From Seminavis robusta (taxonomy: Eukaryota; Bacillariophyta; Bacillariophyceae; Naviculales; Naviculaceae), in contig CAICTM010000371.1 of assembly GCA_903772945.1 (NCBI GenBank), positions 1 through 64,000 of the forward strand: a DNA stretch of 64,000 bases. Reading direction: 5' to 3'. A model generated the notes under the pieces. It worked only from the letters and a program-made list of their open reading frames with translations, ran no database searches and was not told where the DNA came from. This document shows, piece after piece, positions 32,679-43,976 of the stretch (positions are counted from its first letter, which is position 1; every line of letters starts with the position of its first letter). Both the position numbers and the translations under genes were made by a program.

Positions 32679-33489
32679 ATACGGTAGGCCAATCTCTGCC
32701 ATCAGCACCTTTGGATCTTGACTCTCACTCCACTGAGTCGAGTCACTCCAAGTACAACGTATCTTCATCATCTATCTATAATCGTTGAACTCAGTAATTA
32801 CCGGTAGCTATGTTACCGTTGCCGGTGCCACTGCAGCATCCATTAGATTGAATAGTGTTGCTGCCCTGTTAGCTAGGACGCTTCATGTAACTAGTAGCCT
32901 TCCTGCTGTCCAAAGAGGGTTGTAGAGTGCGAAAGCGACGACTAAGTCCTTCTCCTACTCATCGTCTGGAGTTCGTACCGCAGAACTAGTTTCTGTTTGC
33001 CCAGGTTGTTGGGTGGAGCCTTGAGCTATGCATAACCTTGTCGCTTCCCATTGTTGCTTGCTCTTCAACCAGAATCTTTATTCATACTGTACACTGTATG
33101 CACAACAAATCATGGTGCTGTTGGCTTCATTCTTTGGTTTCGTCACTCTGTGGTACGGCCCCACCCGGGGTCAACCAGCGCCCACCCAAGCCCCCTCCAG
33201 AAGCCATTCCAGGACAAAACTTCTTTTCAGGGCCACGCCTCTAATTCGAGTCGAAGAGCGAGGCACGGCTCCTCAGGGCCACTGAACTAGCTAGCTGGCT
33301 TGTCGTAGACGCTGCTGAAGCAGATAATTAACGTTACAATAGCTGCAGCTGTGATGTGCGAGGGCCTCTATCTCATACGATGTAAGTTGTCGGATCCCCC
33401 TTCTAGTATTAAATGTATCGTTTGCAGTGGATACTTAAACCCACATGGCGGTTGTGGTAGAGTACAGTGATTTCTTCCGTCGATCTCGG
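32679..33489. other. Intergenic, convergent 3' ends
   Basis: Contains TACCGGTAG (32800), CTAGCTAG and CT-rich stretches. Overlapping plus-strand ORFs at 33028-33290 in three frames are not supported. Confidence 0.5.
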
Positions 33490-35439
33490 TTACCGCTTGT
33501 TCCAGAGATTGGAGACGCTTCGACGGAATCCCTGCAGTTTGTGCTTTCTGGGGGCTGGAAGTGGAACTGAATCCGAGTGCTTCAACTGGTGACGAGCTAA
33601 TGGTGCGGGGCTCTTGAAAATCTCTTCTTTGGGCCAAGTCATCTCGATCCCCTCACCATCATCCGGAGGAGGAACATTCTCTTTCGAGAGCTGTTCAGCG
33701 GGGATTGTTTTCTTACTTCGCCGATTGTTGCTTCTGCAGCTTCCCTCTTCCTCCTGGTCCGTTTCGCAAAAGTCGTGCTCGGATTCTTCTTCGTGCTTGA
33801 GTCGCAAGGTTTTGCGCTGCTCGGCCAACTTGAGAGCCTCCTTGGCCATGGTACACCAGCACGTGACAAGGTCCTTGATAGTCGAGGCAGATTTGGATTT
33901 GATTTGCGAGGCGAACTGGCAAGATTGTGTAAAGACAACTTCCGAAGTTGCAGTGAGCGTGGAAACGTACTTGGACTTGCCCGATGCATCCTTGACCTTT
34001 TCAGCACGGATGATCCATCGCTCCAGCACGTAGAAGGTATTACTAAAGGGAATGTCTGTCAGGTCCGTCCGCGACTCCATGACAATGCAAGTCTTGTGGA
34101 AGAGCAAGACCCGTTGTGTTTTGCGTGTGGTGGCATATAACGGCCCGATAAAGTTGTTGGTTTTGGCCTTGAAGGTCAAGACGCGTCCTTGAAAGGGTGC
34201 TTGGGATTCGGCAAGCAAAGACTTTAGCACCAGGGCGCCGCTGTTGCTGGGCTCGTTGGCCACTTTCGAGTCTCCCTTTCTGCCATCATTCAGCGCAGTG
34301 GGGTCCTCGGGACCCACTTCCTTCCACTGTCCGTAAACAATGTCGAGGTCGCCTCGCTGTTTCTGCAACTCCATAAAGTTGTAAGGTGCGTCGTCGGCAA
34401 AGAAAACACGGAAGAATTCAATGGCATGAAGACCGGGGAAAGGAACATCCTTGACCACCGAGTTTTTCAAATGAGGGTAAGCTGCTTCCAATGGCTTGGT
34501 GGAGGGAGGCTCTTTGCTTCTGGGAGATGCTTTCTTCGTAGGCTGTGGTTTTGGTTCCTCTTCCTCTGTTGCAACTGACAGTGCTGTTGTCTCACTTGCA
34601 GCAGGCGGCGCCGGCGCCTCAGCTAGAGTGGTCGCTTCTTCTTTCGCTGCTGCTACTTCCAATGCCGTGGAATTGGTGTCTTCGTCCAAAGGAGGCGTTG
34701 CGAGGCGCAAAGAGTTCTTGCCAGCGTTGTCTTCTGCACCCTCTAGAAGTAGTGCCTCGTCCGGTGCTTCCAGCTCCAATGTAGGATCATCAGGGAGGTC
34801 CTTGTGACATATTGTTAAAATGCAGTTTTCCCAGGAAGCAGCCGAGTCAGAAGCCGCGTTCTTGCCGTTTCCATTGCAGTAATCGTAGCCAGCTCCCACG
34901 GCGTGGAGTGTCCCAAAGACTGTCACAGCCCCCGCCACAAACAAAACTGGATGTACAAATGCCGTGGCCAGGACAACCATGGCAATGCCAAACGTCGGTC
35001 CATCCATACGAATAGCCTTTAACCAATTGCTGGAATCTAGATCGATAGGGTCAAAGTACCCCCCACTTACAACGGAATCACCGTCATCTCCTGCACCTTG
35101 ACTCGATGAGCGCGACAGCTCATTGCTGCCCAGCCATTCCGAGGAGAATAGAAAGGCTTGATACGGGCTGCTACAAGAATTGGCAGGATCTGCCGAAACG
35201 CTTTCCTCCAGTGGCGGAGCACCGCTCAGAGTCTTCTGCATGTTTTCCAGCGAGGCGGAAGAAGACAGCGTGGAGGCGGATGTTGGAACTTCCTTGTCAA
35301 ATTCGCTCTTGTTGTTATTGTTCTGTTGATTGATTGCTGCTGTCAACGGAGCTGTCGATACTGTCAACTCGTCTTTGGCATTGGGAGACATTGGAGCTAC
35401 AGGAAGTTCATCTTCTGGTTTTGTTGTGATTAGGGTCAT
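33490..35439 (-). CDS. VASt-domain (StAR-like lipid-binding) membrane protein
   Basis: A 649-residue, single-exon protein. The N-terminal 150 residues are Ser/Asn-rich. A hydrophobic stretch at about 150-185 (GIAMVVLATAFVHPVLFVAG) could be a hairpin or single membrane anchor. A Glu/Ala/Pro-rich linker precedes a VASt domain at about 345-545: FPGLHAIEFFRVFFADDAPY, DIVYGQWKEVG, GRVLTFKAKTNNFIGP, and FSNTFYVLERWIIR. A basic C-terminus ends RRSVSNLWNKR. VASt domains bind sterols or other lipids and in GRAMD1/Lam/VAD1 proteins work at membrane contact sites; this one lacks a visible GRAM domain. Its orientation in the membrane and ligand are inference. The first ATG of the frame is used. Confidence 0.85.
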   Translation of the reverse strand: MTLITTKPEDELPVAPMSPNAKDELTVSTAPLTAAINQQNNNNKSEFDKEVPTSASTLSSSASLENMQKTLSGAPPLEESVSADPANSCSSPYQAFLFSSEWLGSNELSRSSSQGAGDDGDSVVSGGYFDPIDLDSSNWLKAIRMDGPTFGIAMVVLATAFVHPVLFVAGAVTVFGTLHAVGAGYDYCNGNGKNAASDSAASWENCILTICHKDLPDDPTLELEAPDEALLLEGAEDNAGKNSLRLATPPLDEDTNSTALEVAAAKEEATTLAEAPAPPAASETTALSVATEEEEPKPQPTKKASPRSKEPPSTKPLEAAYPHLKNSVVKDVPFPGLHAIEFFRVFFADDAPYNFMELQKQRGDLDIVYGQWKEVGPEDPTALNDGRKGDSKVANEPSNSGALVLKSLLAESQAPFQGRVLTFKAKTNNFIGPLYATTRKTQRVLLFHKTCIVMESRTDLTDIPFSNTFYVLERWIIRAEKVKDASGKSKYVSTLTATSEVVFTQSCQFASQIKSKSASTIKDLVTCWCTMAKEALKLAEQRKTLRLKHEEESEHDFCETDQEEEGSCRSNNRRSKKTIPAEQLSKENVPPPDDGEGIEMTWPKEEIFKSPAPLARHQLKHSDSVPLPAPRKHKLQGFRRSVSNLWNKR

Positions 35440-36843
35440 CTTAGCACTTTAGAGAAATTATTTGCGTGGTTTGTTAAGCAACTTGTGAGCCCTTCTCGTT
35501 CCCTGACAGCCTTCAAAGCGATGACAGAAAACGGGAATCTCTGCAAGTGGTTTGTTGATTGTTCGTGCAGAATGAAGACTACCGACTTGACTTGACTCAG
35601 CGAAGCGTTACGTTTGAAGAGGAAAGAGTTTGCAAATGTTCCTGAAATTTCCCAGGTACAAAACACTGCGCACTGCTTACTCAGCACCCCAACAGCTTCC
35701 TCGCTTGGACAGAGGACGCCAAAGACTCCCAAGAATGAGTGTCAAGGTGCGCACAACCCACTTCTATCGATACTACCGGTACTGTACTACTTACTCGATC
35801 ACCCTGGCTTGCCTGGCTGCAAATCAAAGGCGCCTTTGACTGCGAGCATCCACCACCGTCACTCATCCCGCCACAACGTGAACGGCAGTTCTGTCGATTT
35901 CGTGGCGGCGAAGTAACGGCAAAATTTGACTCGTCCTGCGTTTGCGTTGAAACCTAGTTTTGGACGTTTTTGGCGCTGGAAGCATTCTAACCTTCATGGA
36001 TGAAGACAAACATAATGGTAATAAAAAGCAGCAGAGATGGAAAGCCATGCATCAGCTTAGGTCTAGACCTGATGCTCCTGGTTCCACACTGCCTGAACCG
36101 ACTCCTGACACCGCTACACCTAGCTAGACCCACGTACCGGTGCGGTCTCACAACCAGACTTACTCTTGGACTTACTGTACCGCCACCCATTGAACTGGTC
36201 TTGGTCCTCAGCTGGCCCAACACTGGCCCAACTTTAGCATCATTGAATCAATCAAAACCACAGCCAGCTCCAGGACTGTGCACCTCTTCCATCACCAGAG
36301 CCAAACGAGAAAACAAGGATCCTGGATCCATCCCTGAGCCACTACCGGTACCATGCCAACCAACTCCTGGATTTGTACCACTGGTCCCACATCCAGCCCT
36401 ACACCTGGTTCCAACATCTGGACCTACCATGGTCATGCCGTACTCCAGGTTTCACTCCCATCGTACATGCACTGACACAACGTAGTCTCAGACTGGAGCG
36501 AGGCATCGAATAATGCAGTAGGGATTGTAGAGGGATTGTATAGTACATTACCGTTTGCTACCTGTACCGGTACCGGTACACTGCATTGGAGCAAGTGTGA
36601 GCCCAGAATGTTAACGGTCCCATCAAGGGTTCCGCGCCCTCCTCAAAAGCAATGACTGCTTGAGTGCTCCTCCACAACAAAAGATCGATTTGCTCTTGTG
36701 AAAGCATTCTTGTCGTGATTGTCCTCTCCAGACAAGCCAAGCCATAGCATCCTCTTTATTAATACCGACAAACAAAGCTAACGCCATCATCTATCCATCC
36801 ACTATCTGTCTGTCTAGCACTAGTTATTAATTAATAGTTCAAG
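35440..36843. other. Divergent intergenic region with a proline-rich ORF
   Basis: A 161-residue plus-strand frame at 36000-36485 has proline-rich imperfect repeats (PLPVPCQPTPGFVPLVPHPA) from repeated CACTGGTCCCACATC-like units; it lacks signal peptide and domain, and its reverse strand is also open, so I treat it as a repeat rather than a gene. GTACCGGTACCGGTAC occurs at 36566-36581. The rest holds promoters of the VASt (-) and SCYL1 (+) genes. Confidence 0.4.
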
Positions 36844-39301
36844 ATGGGCAATTCCAGTTCGGCGTTGCCGTATTCGATCGACAATCAAGTGGGGTCCGAT
36901 GACTTTGGTTGGAACATTCACCAGGGAACCAAGAAATCGGACAAGTCTCCAGTATCAGTCTTTGTGGGCAAGAAGCCGACCCTGATCAAGACCCCGGCCG
37001 ACAAATCCGGTCGTAATCGTGGCATGATGCAGCTGCAACCGGCTCTGCATCATTTTCAACAATGCAAACGAGTGCGCCATCCTCATATTTTGGAAGTCTA
37101 CGCCACGCTCGACACGGACAATCCAGATGCCGATTCCAGTGTATCCAGTGGCGTGGATCCCAAAACGGCCACGGGAGATCTGATCATTGTCACTGAACCC
37201 TGTGTGTCGTTGCAGACTTGGTTGCAGAATAATCGACCATCGGACGAACAGCTAGCGTGGGGTCTGCAATCCATGATCCAATCGCTGCACTTTCTCCACA
37301 ATTCGGCCAAATTGGCGCATGGCTTGGTGGCTCCAACGTCGTTTTACGTCAATCGAGCCGGTGACGTAAAATTGTGGAATTTTTGTTTGGCCACTCCCAT
37401 TGGAGACAATTTGGGACCAGATCGACATTTTCGAGAATGGGATGCTGTGCTCTGTCCTCCGACCTATCGATCTCCCGAGCGAGTCGAGCAGCGATGGGAA
37501 GCCATTCAAACTGCCGGAATTCATGCCATGGATAGTTACAGTCTGGGAATTCTCATTGGAAATTACTATCAAGCGGCAGGACATGCCAACATTCCAGCGC
37601 CGCTCCAAAAAGCCACGCAACGATTGCAAACACCCAATTTACGAATGAGACCACGATTGCAGCCACTGCTCAAGTGTCCCATCTTTACGTCGCCCTATCA
37701 AACGCTACAATCGCAAATATCCGAAGTATCCATCCAACCCGTCGAACAAAAGGTCGTTTTCTGGCAAAATCTGGGAACACAAATGCTCAACACGGGTCCC
37801 AACAGTGGCGTGGTCGACCAAAACATGGCAGTCTACAAATTGTTGCCATTGATTCAAAATGTCATTCAAACCATTTGTACAAATGAAGCAATGATGTCCC
37901 AAGATTTGTACCGAAGAGAGGGTAAGTTTTGTATTATAGTACGGGTACATCAAGGCTGGTGCACGTCAAATAATAAAGCAGCTACTGACTCTTTTATATT
38001 TTCCTTCCTTTACAGTTCTGGCGGTGTTGACACCTCTCTTTTTCATTGGAGAAAACTATCTCACAGCTGATAATTTCTCCAAAGAAATGAAACCGCTCAT
38101 TGGACTGCTCTTTATGGTCAAAGATAGGGGCGTCCGTGGAACACTATTGCAAAAAATTGGACTTCTCACCAAATATCTCGATGCCAACTCTTTGAATCAA
38201 CGAGTGTTTGAGCCAATGTGCAGTGGATTCAGTGACAGCAGTGCGGCGCTTCGAGAATTGACACTCAAATCGACGCTGGGATTAGTCCCGCATTTGACGG
38301 CACCCAACTTGGAAAAATTGACCCGTTACTTGGTTCGATTGCAGGCCGACACGGAAGTTAGTATCCGAACCAACACGATCATTTTCATTTCCAAATTGGC
38401 GTCGAATCTCACTCCCATGGCACGAGAAAAAATGATTTTGCCGGCTTTTGTTCGGGCGTTGAAAGATACGTTTGCTCCCTGTCGGTTGGCGACACTCCAA
38501 TGCATGACGGGGACCTTTGAGTTCTTTGATCCCCAGGGATTGTCCAATAAGTTGTTGCCATCGATCACGCCGCACTTGCTGGATCCAGATGCCAATGTTC
38601 GCAAGGAGGCTTTCAAGGTTTCGAAAGCCTTGTTGGTGCGCCTGGAAGCAGAAAGCGACAAAATGACAGCAAAAGAACAGGCCGAACGGGCGAAAGCGCA
38701 ACAAGCGAATGGTGTGAGAAGTGCTCCCAGCAGTGGAAACGCTCCTGCTGTGGCAACAGCCACGGCCACCGAGAGTGCGGGTTATTTGGCTGGATTTGCA
38801 TCCTGGATGGCGTCTTCTTCCCTGCCTACTACCTCGTCATCTGATCCCATGTCACCCCAACTCACGGCAGCAGCTGCTGCTCCCGCGCCACGTCCACCGC
38901 CTGCACCCAACAGTGCTCCCTTGCCGCCAAGAGCCATGCAAGCTGCGCAGCAACAGTATTCCGCAACGAACAATAGCACCGCAACTTCCTTCGCTGCGAC
39001 GAACAAAACCATTTCAAACACGACAATTACAGCTGCTAGTAGCAATGACGGCTGGGATGATGTTGACGATGGTGGCGGTGGCTGGGGAGACGATGACTTG
39101 GACATTAGTGCTGCTGAGCAGGATCCGTTTGCTTCCATTGGCAAGAAGACACCCACCGCAACTGCACCAAGAGCGTCTGGCCTTAGCATGGGCGGTGTCA
39201 AGAAACTGTCCGTGCCCAAAAAGACTGCAGCCCCCGTTGCAGTGAGTAAGTTATCCATTGATGATGATGATGATATCGCCGATGGGTGGGATGATTTTTA
39301 G
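36844..39301 (+). CDS. SCYL1: SCYL1-type pseudokinase with HEAT repeats (2 exons)
   Basis: Exons 36844-37921 and 38016-39301, with a 94-nt GTAAGT...TACAG intron in phase 1, give 787 residues; animal SCYL1 is about 800. MGNSSSA is an N-myristoylation signal. A protein-kinase fold (about 20-300) lacks catalytic residues: HGLVAPTSFYV replaces the HRD loop and VKLWNF the DFG motif. HEAT repeats follow (about 380-590: KIGLLTKYLDANSLNQRV; LTLKSTLGLVPHL; NTIIFISKLASNL). The Ala/Pro/Thr-rich tail ends in acidic WD motifs (DGWDDVDD, GWGDDDLD, DGWDDF), as in Scy1/SCYL tails. Role: retrograde Golgi-ER traffic with COPI and tRNA export, known from yeast Cex1 and SCYL1; the role in this organism is inference. 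Confidence 0.93.
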
Positions 39302-39792
39302 ATTAGCTCATTGCCAAGCAAGAGCGTACACACCTTTTTTAAAATAGTAATGCAATGCCGTGTTCACGGAAGAAAAAGATGCCTGGCTGGCCATTGTTTG
39401 GCCGAAAACAGTCCTACTGTAAAAGACTGCAGGCAGTGCTTGCTAGTTCTGTGGCTGTGACCTATGTCGAATAGCATGATGCTCCTTGCCAACCATCCAT
39501 AGCGGTACCACAGCGTACAATGTTGGATTGATTCGATTCGTTCGCAGCTTTCTCTTCTACGATTTTAGCAAAAAGTGACTAAACTAAGTTTTGTTTACAA
39601 TGGCTTATTATTATTAACACAGGCTTTACTCTGTGGTAACTTTTTAGGTTATTTGAATTTTTCATCCCTGCTCCCCACCAATTGGCCACAAGGTACATGT
39701 GAAGAAGACACCTGGAGATCAGAATCAACCAAATATATCAATTTCTCCACTTTTAGGTGTGTTCAACATAGAACAGATGGTGCCCAACCAAC
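39302..39792. other. Intergenic, convergent 3' ends
   Basis: No gene is seen. AT-rich sequence near 39560-39640 and short frames at 39575-39796 without support. Confidence 0.5.
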
Positions 39793-41088
39793 TTAATCAT
39801 AGTGGACCACAACTTCCATGTCATCAACCACTGCAAGAGTTGAGAGGCTGAATTCAATTGAGTAAAGCTTGTCGAATCCACTAAGCTGAATGGTTTTGGA
39901 CGAATCAGCTGTGTATGTATGGCTGACAACTTCAATCCCATTTGCGTCATATCCTCTGACAGTAACCTCAACAGGGTTATTGAGGCTCCTTGGAGCGGCC
40001 AAGAAGGATGTGAGGCTCACTGTAGCCCCAGAATTGGCTTCTAGTGCTCTAAATGCTGGCAAGGGTTCGCCAAAGGGCCAAAGGACACCATGGTTGTCAG
40101 GAGATCCAACAGCAGCAAGGGCCTGATAGCCACTGTCATTTGGATGGGAAGTGTAGGTGCTGTACTTAAAGTTGTCATTGAAGTACAGATCAGGAATTTG
40201 TTTGCGGAAAATTCCATTCTGACGCGATCCCATTGCAGGAAGGGTATCAAAGGTAACAGTAATTGCCTTGGGAGCCCTGGTTGGAGATTGACTTGGAGAA
40301 CCTGTTGGTGCAACTGTGGGACTTGTTGTGGGAGCTGACGTTGGGTGGGATGTGGGTGTTGCAGTAGGGGTTTGAGTTGGAGACTCAGTGGGTTTCGCTG
40401 TTGGAGATGCTGTGGGAGTTGAGGTTGGTACCACAGAGGGACTTTCACTAGGGCTTGTGGAAGGTTTGTCGCTAGGAGAAGTACTTGGTGCAGCAGATGG
40501 GTCAATGCTGGGAGCGCTGGATGGGACAACAGAGGGGGCAACACTGGGAGCGCTGGATGGGACAACAGATGGGGCAATGCTGGGAGTGCTGGAGGGTGCA
40601 GAAGATGGTGCAGAAGATGGGGCAATACTGGGAGTGCTGGTGGGTGCAGAAGATGGGGCAATGCTGGGAGTGCTGGTGGGTGCAGAAGATGGGACAATGC
40701 TGGGAGTGCTGGAGGGTGCAGCAGAAGGTACAATGCTGGGAGTGCTGGATGGAGCTACAGAAGGAGCTGAACTGGGGGTTGCGGAAGGTTTTGCAGATGG
40801 AGTTGCAGATGGGAAAAAAATCTGATTACAGTCTGCATCAAACAGCATGGCTTCACCCCCTTGAGGATTTGGGACAATGCCACCAGGGACACCAGCACCC
40901 TTGTCCATGTGAGTCTCCACAGCATTCTCACTTACACTGATTTTTATGTAGATACCATCCTGAGTTTCTTTACAAAGAGTAACCTTGTTGGAAGCAGCCC
41001 TGAGGTATCCGCGACCTTCAAACTCTTGACCTAACACAGGGCTGGCAAGGAAGATGAGGGTAGACATGATAGAGGCAGTAAACTTCAT
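39793..41088 (-). CDS. Secreted protein with PSxxPS repeats
   Basis: A 431-residue, single-exon protein. A signal peptide (MKFTASIMSTLIFLASPVLG) is followed by a short N-terminal domain with two cysteines (LCKETQDG ... DADCNQIFFPSA). Residues about 97-275 are a long run of PSxxPS-type hexamers (SAPSVAPSSTPSIVPS and relatives), shifting to PTxxPT near its end. The C-terminal domain (about 278-431) has alternating hydrophobic residues with VTFDTLPAM, GPDNHGVLWPFG-like and VEVTVRGYDANGIEVVSHTY segments, typical of a beta-sandwich. Such Ser/Pro-rich rods are glycosylated cell-surface or frustule-associated proteins in diatoms; here binding by the C-terminal domain is inference. The same repeat in other frames gives the overlapping ORFs, which are not genes. 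Confidence 0.9.
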   Translation of the reverse strand: MKFTASIMSTLIFLASPVLGQEFEGRGYLRAASNKVTLCKETQDGIYIKISVSENAVETHMDKGAGVPGGIVPNPQGGEAMLFDADCNQIFFPSATPSAKPSATPSSAPSVAPSSTPSIVPSAAPSSTPSIVPSSAPTSTPSIAPSSAPTSTPSIAPSSAPSSAPSSTPSIAPSVVPSSAPSVAPSVVPSSAPSIDPSAAPSTSPSDKPSTSPSESPSVVPTSTPTASPTAKPTESPTQTPTATPTSHPTSAPTTSPTVAPTGSPSQSPTRAPKAITVTFDTLPAMGSRQNGIFRKQIPDLYFNDNFKYSTYTSHPNDSGYQALAAVGSPDNHGVLWPFGEPLPAFRALEANSGATVSLTSFLAAPRSLNNPVEVTVRGYDANGIEVVSHTYTADSSKTIQLSGFDKLYSIEFSLSTLAVVDDMEVVVHYD

Positions 41089-42149
41089 TGTTTTCGGAGT
41101 TTGTTTTTCAGTTTGTTAGGTTTGGAAATTGTGAGCTGAAGATTGGAGCAACAGAATGAATCCGCATTCCGCATACGATCTACTGGGACGAGGTCGAAGC
41201 GAGACCTCTAATAAGTGGGTACCTTCGCCTAACCCAAGAGTTGGTCGCGGGTTTGAAGGGCCTACTGGTGTTGGTACGATGTACCAATGGTCTTACGAAA
41301 GAAGTAGCAACTGTCTTTTTTGAAATTGTCCTTTATTGAAAATTACAATCAGTTTTAATTAATTAATTCCTCCAGAAAAAGCATAACCAGTTGGTATTGA
41401 ATCCGTTTAACCATCGGCTGGATAACAACGAAAACCCAATGTCGGCTTGGATACCATCTGGTGACGAAACACTGCAGAGCTAAAAAGCCCACAGCCCACA
41501 ACCCACAACCCACAACCCACAAATGAGTCGAGTCGAGGCTCCGTCCGGCGGAATCACAATGAAAAGCCCTCTTGGCACGATGTACGATACCACCATTCAA
41601 GCCCGTGCAAATCAGTACAGCGCTTGTACAGGCATGTACCATCTTGAAGGCAGTTCCAATCTTGGGGGTCAGCCCTTGCTTTTCGTCAAGGTGCCACTCG
41701 GCACCAGAACTCTAGCCTGAAGGCTTGTCTCTGTCAATCCCAGTAAAATTATTTAGTATTCTCACTTTTGCTGCACTTGATAAATTGAGGTTACGCGCAC
41801 ACACGTACACCCGTACCGGTACCGGAACAGTTCGTGTCCAGGTCCTCGAAAAGAGCCTCGACCATGCAGACGAGAAAGATGGATCGGAAACGCGCGGGGC
41901 AGCTACTGTAATGCAATTGGAAACTTTATAGACTCGACTCGAGTGACTCGGCACCTTCCCACCTTTTTCATTTTTTGTCTCAGACCGTATTTAATTTGTG
42001 GAAAATCTGTCCGCTAACCGTAAAAATCGAAACATTCGGCTCAACAGCAGCCGCGGACTTCTGTTTGAGCCGTTTCACTCGCTGCCCAACCCAACCGAGG
42101 AGAGACGCGAGGGAGACCCACTACAAAGAAAGAGACTACTATCCAGAAC
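41089..42149. other. Divergent intergenic region
   Basis: Lies between the PSxxPS gene (-) and the Cwc21-like gene (+). It has a four-copy tandem of CCCACAA (41488-41521), a GTACCGGTACCGG block near 41812-41826 and CGACTCGACTCGAG near 41932. Small ORFs at 41355-41954 are not supported. Confidence 0.5.
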
Positions 42150-43976
42150 ATGTCGTACAATGGAATTGGTTTGTCTTCTGTTCGCGGGACGGCAACGTCT
42201 GGTCATGTCCAAGCAAATCGGGGCCATGTGAAGGCAGCTCGTCGCCGCTGGCAGATGGAGCGAAATTCCTCGTCATCCCATCAAGTGTACAACCCAGTTT
42301 CGGCATTGGCAAGAGAACGTGGTAATCAAGAGATCCAAGAGCATGAAAGAAAAAAAGCTATTGAAAACCAATTGCTGTTGCTGCGTGATGATCTAGAACA
42401 AAATGGGTTTTCAGAGGTGGAAATTGAATCCAAAGTGAATGCCGAGAGAGAACGACAACTCCTCAAATACAAGCAACAAGAGGAACAAAAGAAATCTCAG
42501 CAGCAGCAGCAACGCCAACACAGCACTTACCCACAATCGTCAGGTGACGGAGGTGGTTATTACGGAAGGCAACCACAGTCAAGATGGGACAACCGCAACG
42601 ACCAAGCAAGAGGTCTAGGACACCAGGGCTACAGTTCCAGACCTGCAGTTCCCAAAAACAAGCATTTGGAAGCTGCCATGAAAGAAGAGGACAATGAGCG
42701 CATTCGCAGAGCCTTTCAGATTTCCAAAGATCAACATGTGGAAGGCCAGGCGTTTGACCGAGAATTCCAGGAACAAAAACGGAAGGCTAAGTTGGCAGAA
42801 AAGGAGGCTCAACAGAAAATGCTGGAAAAGGCAGCACGAAAACATGAGCGAGCAGCAAAACGTGCAGCAAAACAAGCTGAGAAGGAAAAGAAAAAGAGCC
42901 GTGGGCGTTCCAAGACTCGAAAAAAACGAAGGGAATCTTCCAGTAGCAGCAGTTCCTCTTCATTTTCGTCCCATTCCAGCTCTTCTTATTCCTCGTCTTC
43001 AAGAAGCAGCAGCTCCTCGCTTTCCAGGGATGACAATCGGGATGACAAGAAACGAAATCGTGGTAGACGCAGGCGTTCTCCCAGTGGCAGTAGCAGCAGC
43101 TCTTCTGGAAGTTGCAGCAGGAGTCGATCGATGTCGTCTGCGAGCTCCAGAAGCAGTGGTCGCAGGAAGCAAAGAGATTCCAAAAAGAAGAAAGATGTGG
43201 AGGGTAAGAGAGACAAAAGGCAACAAGCTGATGACAAAAAGGACAATGAAAGAAATGACAGCAAAGATCAGAATTCCTTGCGTAACTCTGATCGCAACAG
43301 AGAGGAGAAAGAATCAAAGCGGTGCCCAAACGACAGCAAGGAAAGTGACAACAAGGATTTGGACAAGAAGACAGAAATGAAACAGAGATCAGGATCCTCT
43401 GAACCGCGGAAGAGGGGGCTCCGTCGGTCAAGGAGCCCTTCGTCGTCCTCTCACAGTAGCAGTAGGAGCATCAGATCCAGATCATCAGGCTCTTCTCGAA
43501 AACCATCACCAAAAAGGAGAAAGAGACGAAGAAGATCGTCCTCACGGTCGTCTTCCCCGCCGTCACAGATCACTACCACAACAAAGACTAAGATTTCTGG
43601 GGAATCCCAGCAAGACGAGCCAAAGCAGAGGATGTCAGATGCCGCTTTGGATCGCTCTGGAAAGGATAGGAAGAAAGACGACAAACCTATGTCAGATCGT
43701 GACAACAAGGACAAGAATAGCCGTGGAGTAGAAGGCAAACAAAAGCGTCGTCGAAGCTCTCAATCTTCCATCAAGAAAGGCGACGCGGCAAAAGATGCAA
43801 ATACAAACAAGAAAGGGAGCAAGGGTCGTAGGAGCCGTCCTCAAAGCTCTAGTTCGTCCTCTGGGAGCTCCAGATCCGGCTCGTCTCGGTCCCGAGGATC
43901 ACGAGACAAGAAAGGGAAGCGCCCTCGATCAAACTCTAAACACAGTAGCAGCTCCTCCAGTGCGGGATCACGATAA
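42150..43976 (+). CDS. Cwc21/SRRM2-type spliceosomal protein with RS domain
   Basis: A 608-residue, single-exon protein. The first residues, MSYNGIGLSSVRGTATSGHV, match the start of Cwc21/SRRM2 (MYNGIGL..PRGSGTNGYV). A cwf21 domain lies at about 55-115: NQEIQEHERKKAIENQLLLL and GFSEVEIESKVNAERE. A Lys/Glu coiled-coil section follows (about 175-255), and the last 350 residues are an Arg/Ser-rich domain with poly-Ser tracts and SRSRS-type motifs. Cwc21 sits in the spliceosome near Prp8 and the 5' splice site; SRRM2 also forms nuclear speckles. The long RS tail makes this closer to SRRM2 than to the short yeast protein. The start follows AGAAC. Confidence 0.9.
   Translation: MSYNGIGLSSVRGTATSGHVQANRGHVKAARRRWQMERNSSSSHQVYNPVSALARERGNQEIQEHERKKAIENQLLLLRDDLEQNGFSEVEIESKVNAERERQLLKYKQQEEQKKSQQQQQRQHSTYPQSSGDGGGYYGRQPQSRWDNRNDQARGLGHQGYSSRPAVPKNKHLEAAMKEEDNERIRRAFQISKDQHVEGQAFDREFQEQKRKAKLAEKEAQQKMLEKAARKHERAAKRAAKQAEKEKKKSRGRSKTRKKRRESSSSSSSSSFSSHSSSSYSSSSRSSSSSLSRDDNRDDKKRNRGRRRRSPSGSSSSSSGSCSRSRSMSSASSRSSGRRKQRDSKKKKDVEGKRDKRQQADDKKDNERNDSKDQNSLRNSDRNREEKESKRCPNDSKESDNKDLDKKTEMKQRSGSSEPRKRGLRRSRSPSSSSHSSSRSIRSRSSGSSRKPSPKRRKRRRRSSSRSSSPPSQITTTTKTKISGESQQDEPKQRMSDAALDRSGKDRKKDDKPMSDRDNKDKNSRGVEGKQKRRRSSQSSIKKGDAAKDANTNKKGSKGRRSRPQSSSSSSGSSRSGSSRSRGSRDKKGKRPRSNSKHSSSSSSAGSR

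Noticed and set aside
36000-36485. A 161-residue proline-rich ORF as a gene
   Set aside because: No signal peptide or domain, the opposite strand is also open, and the proline pattern follows a short DNA repeat.
40041-40940. Leu/Pro-, Gly/Leu- and Trp/Gln-rich ORFs over the PSxxPS repeats
   Set aside because: They are other-frame readings of a repetitive gene and keep open only because the repeat unit is a multiple of three.
42787-43431. Cys/Ser-rich minus-strand ORFs
   Set aside because: Antisense to the RS domain of the Cwc21-like gene; repetitive codons keep them open.
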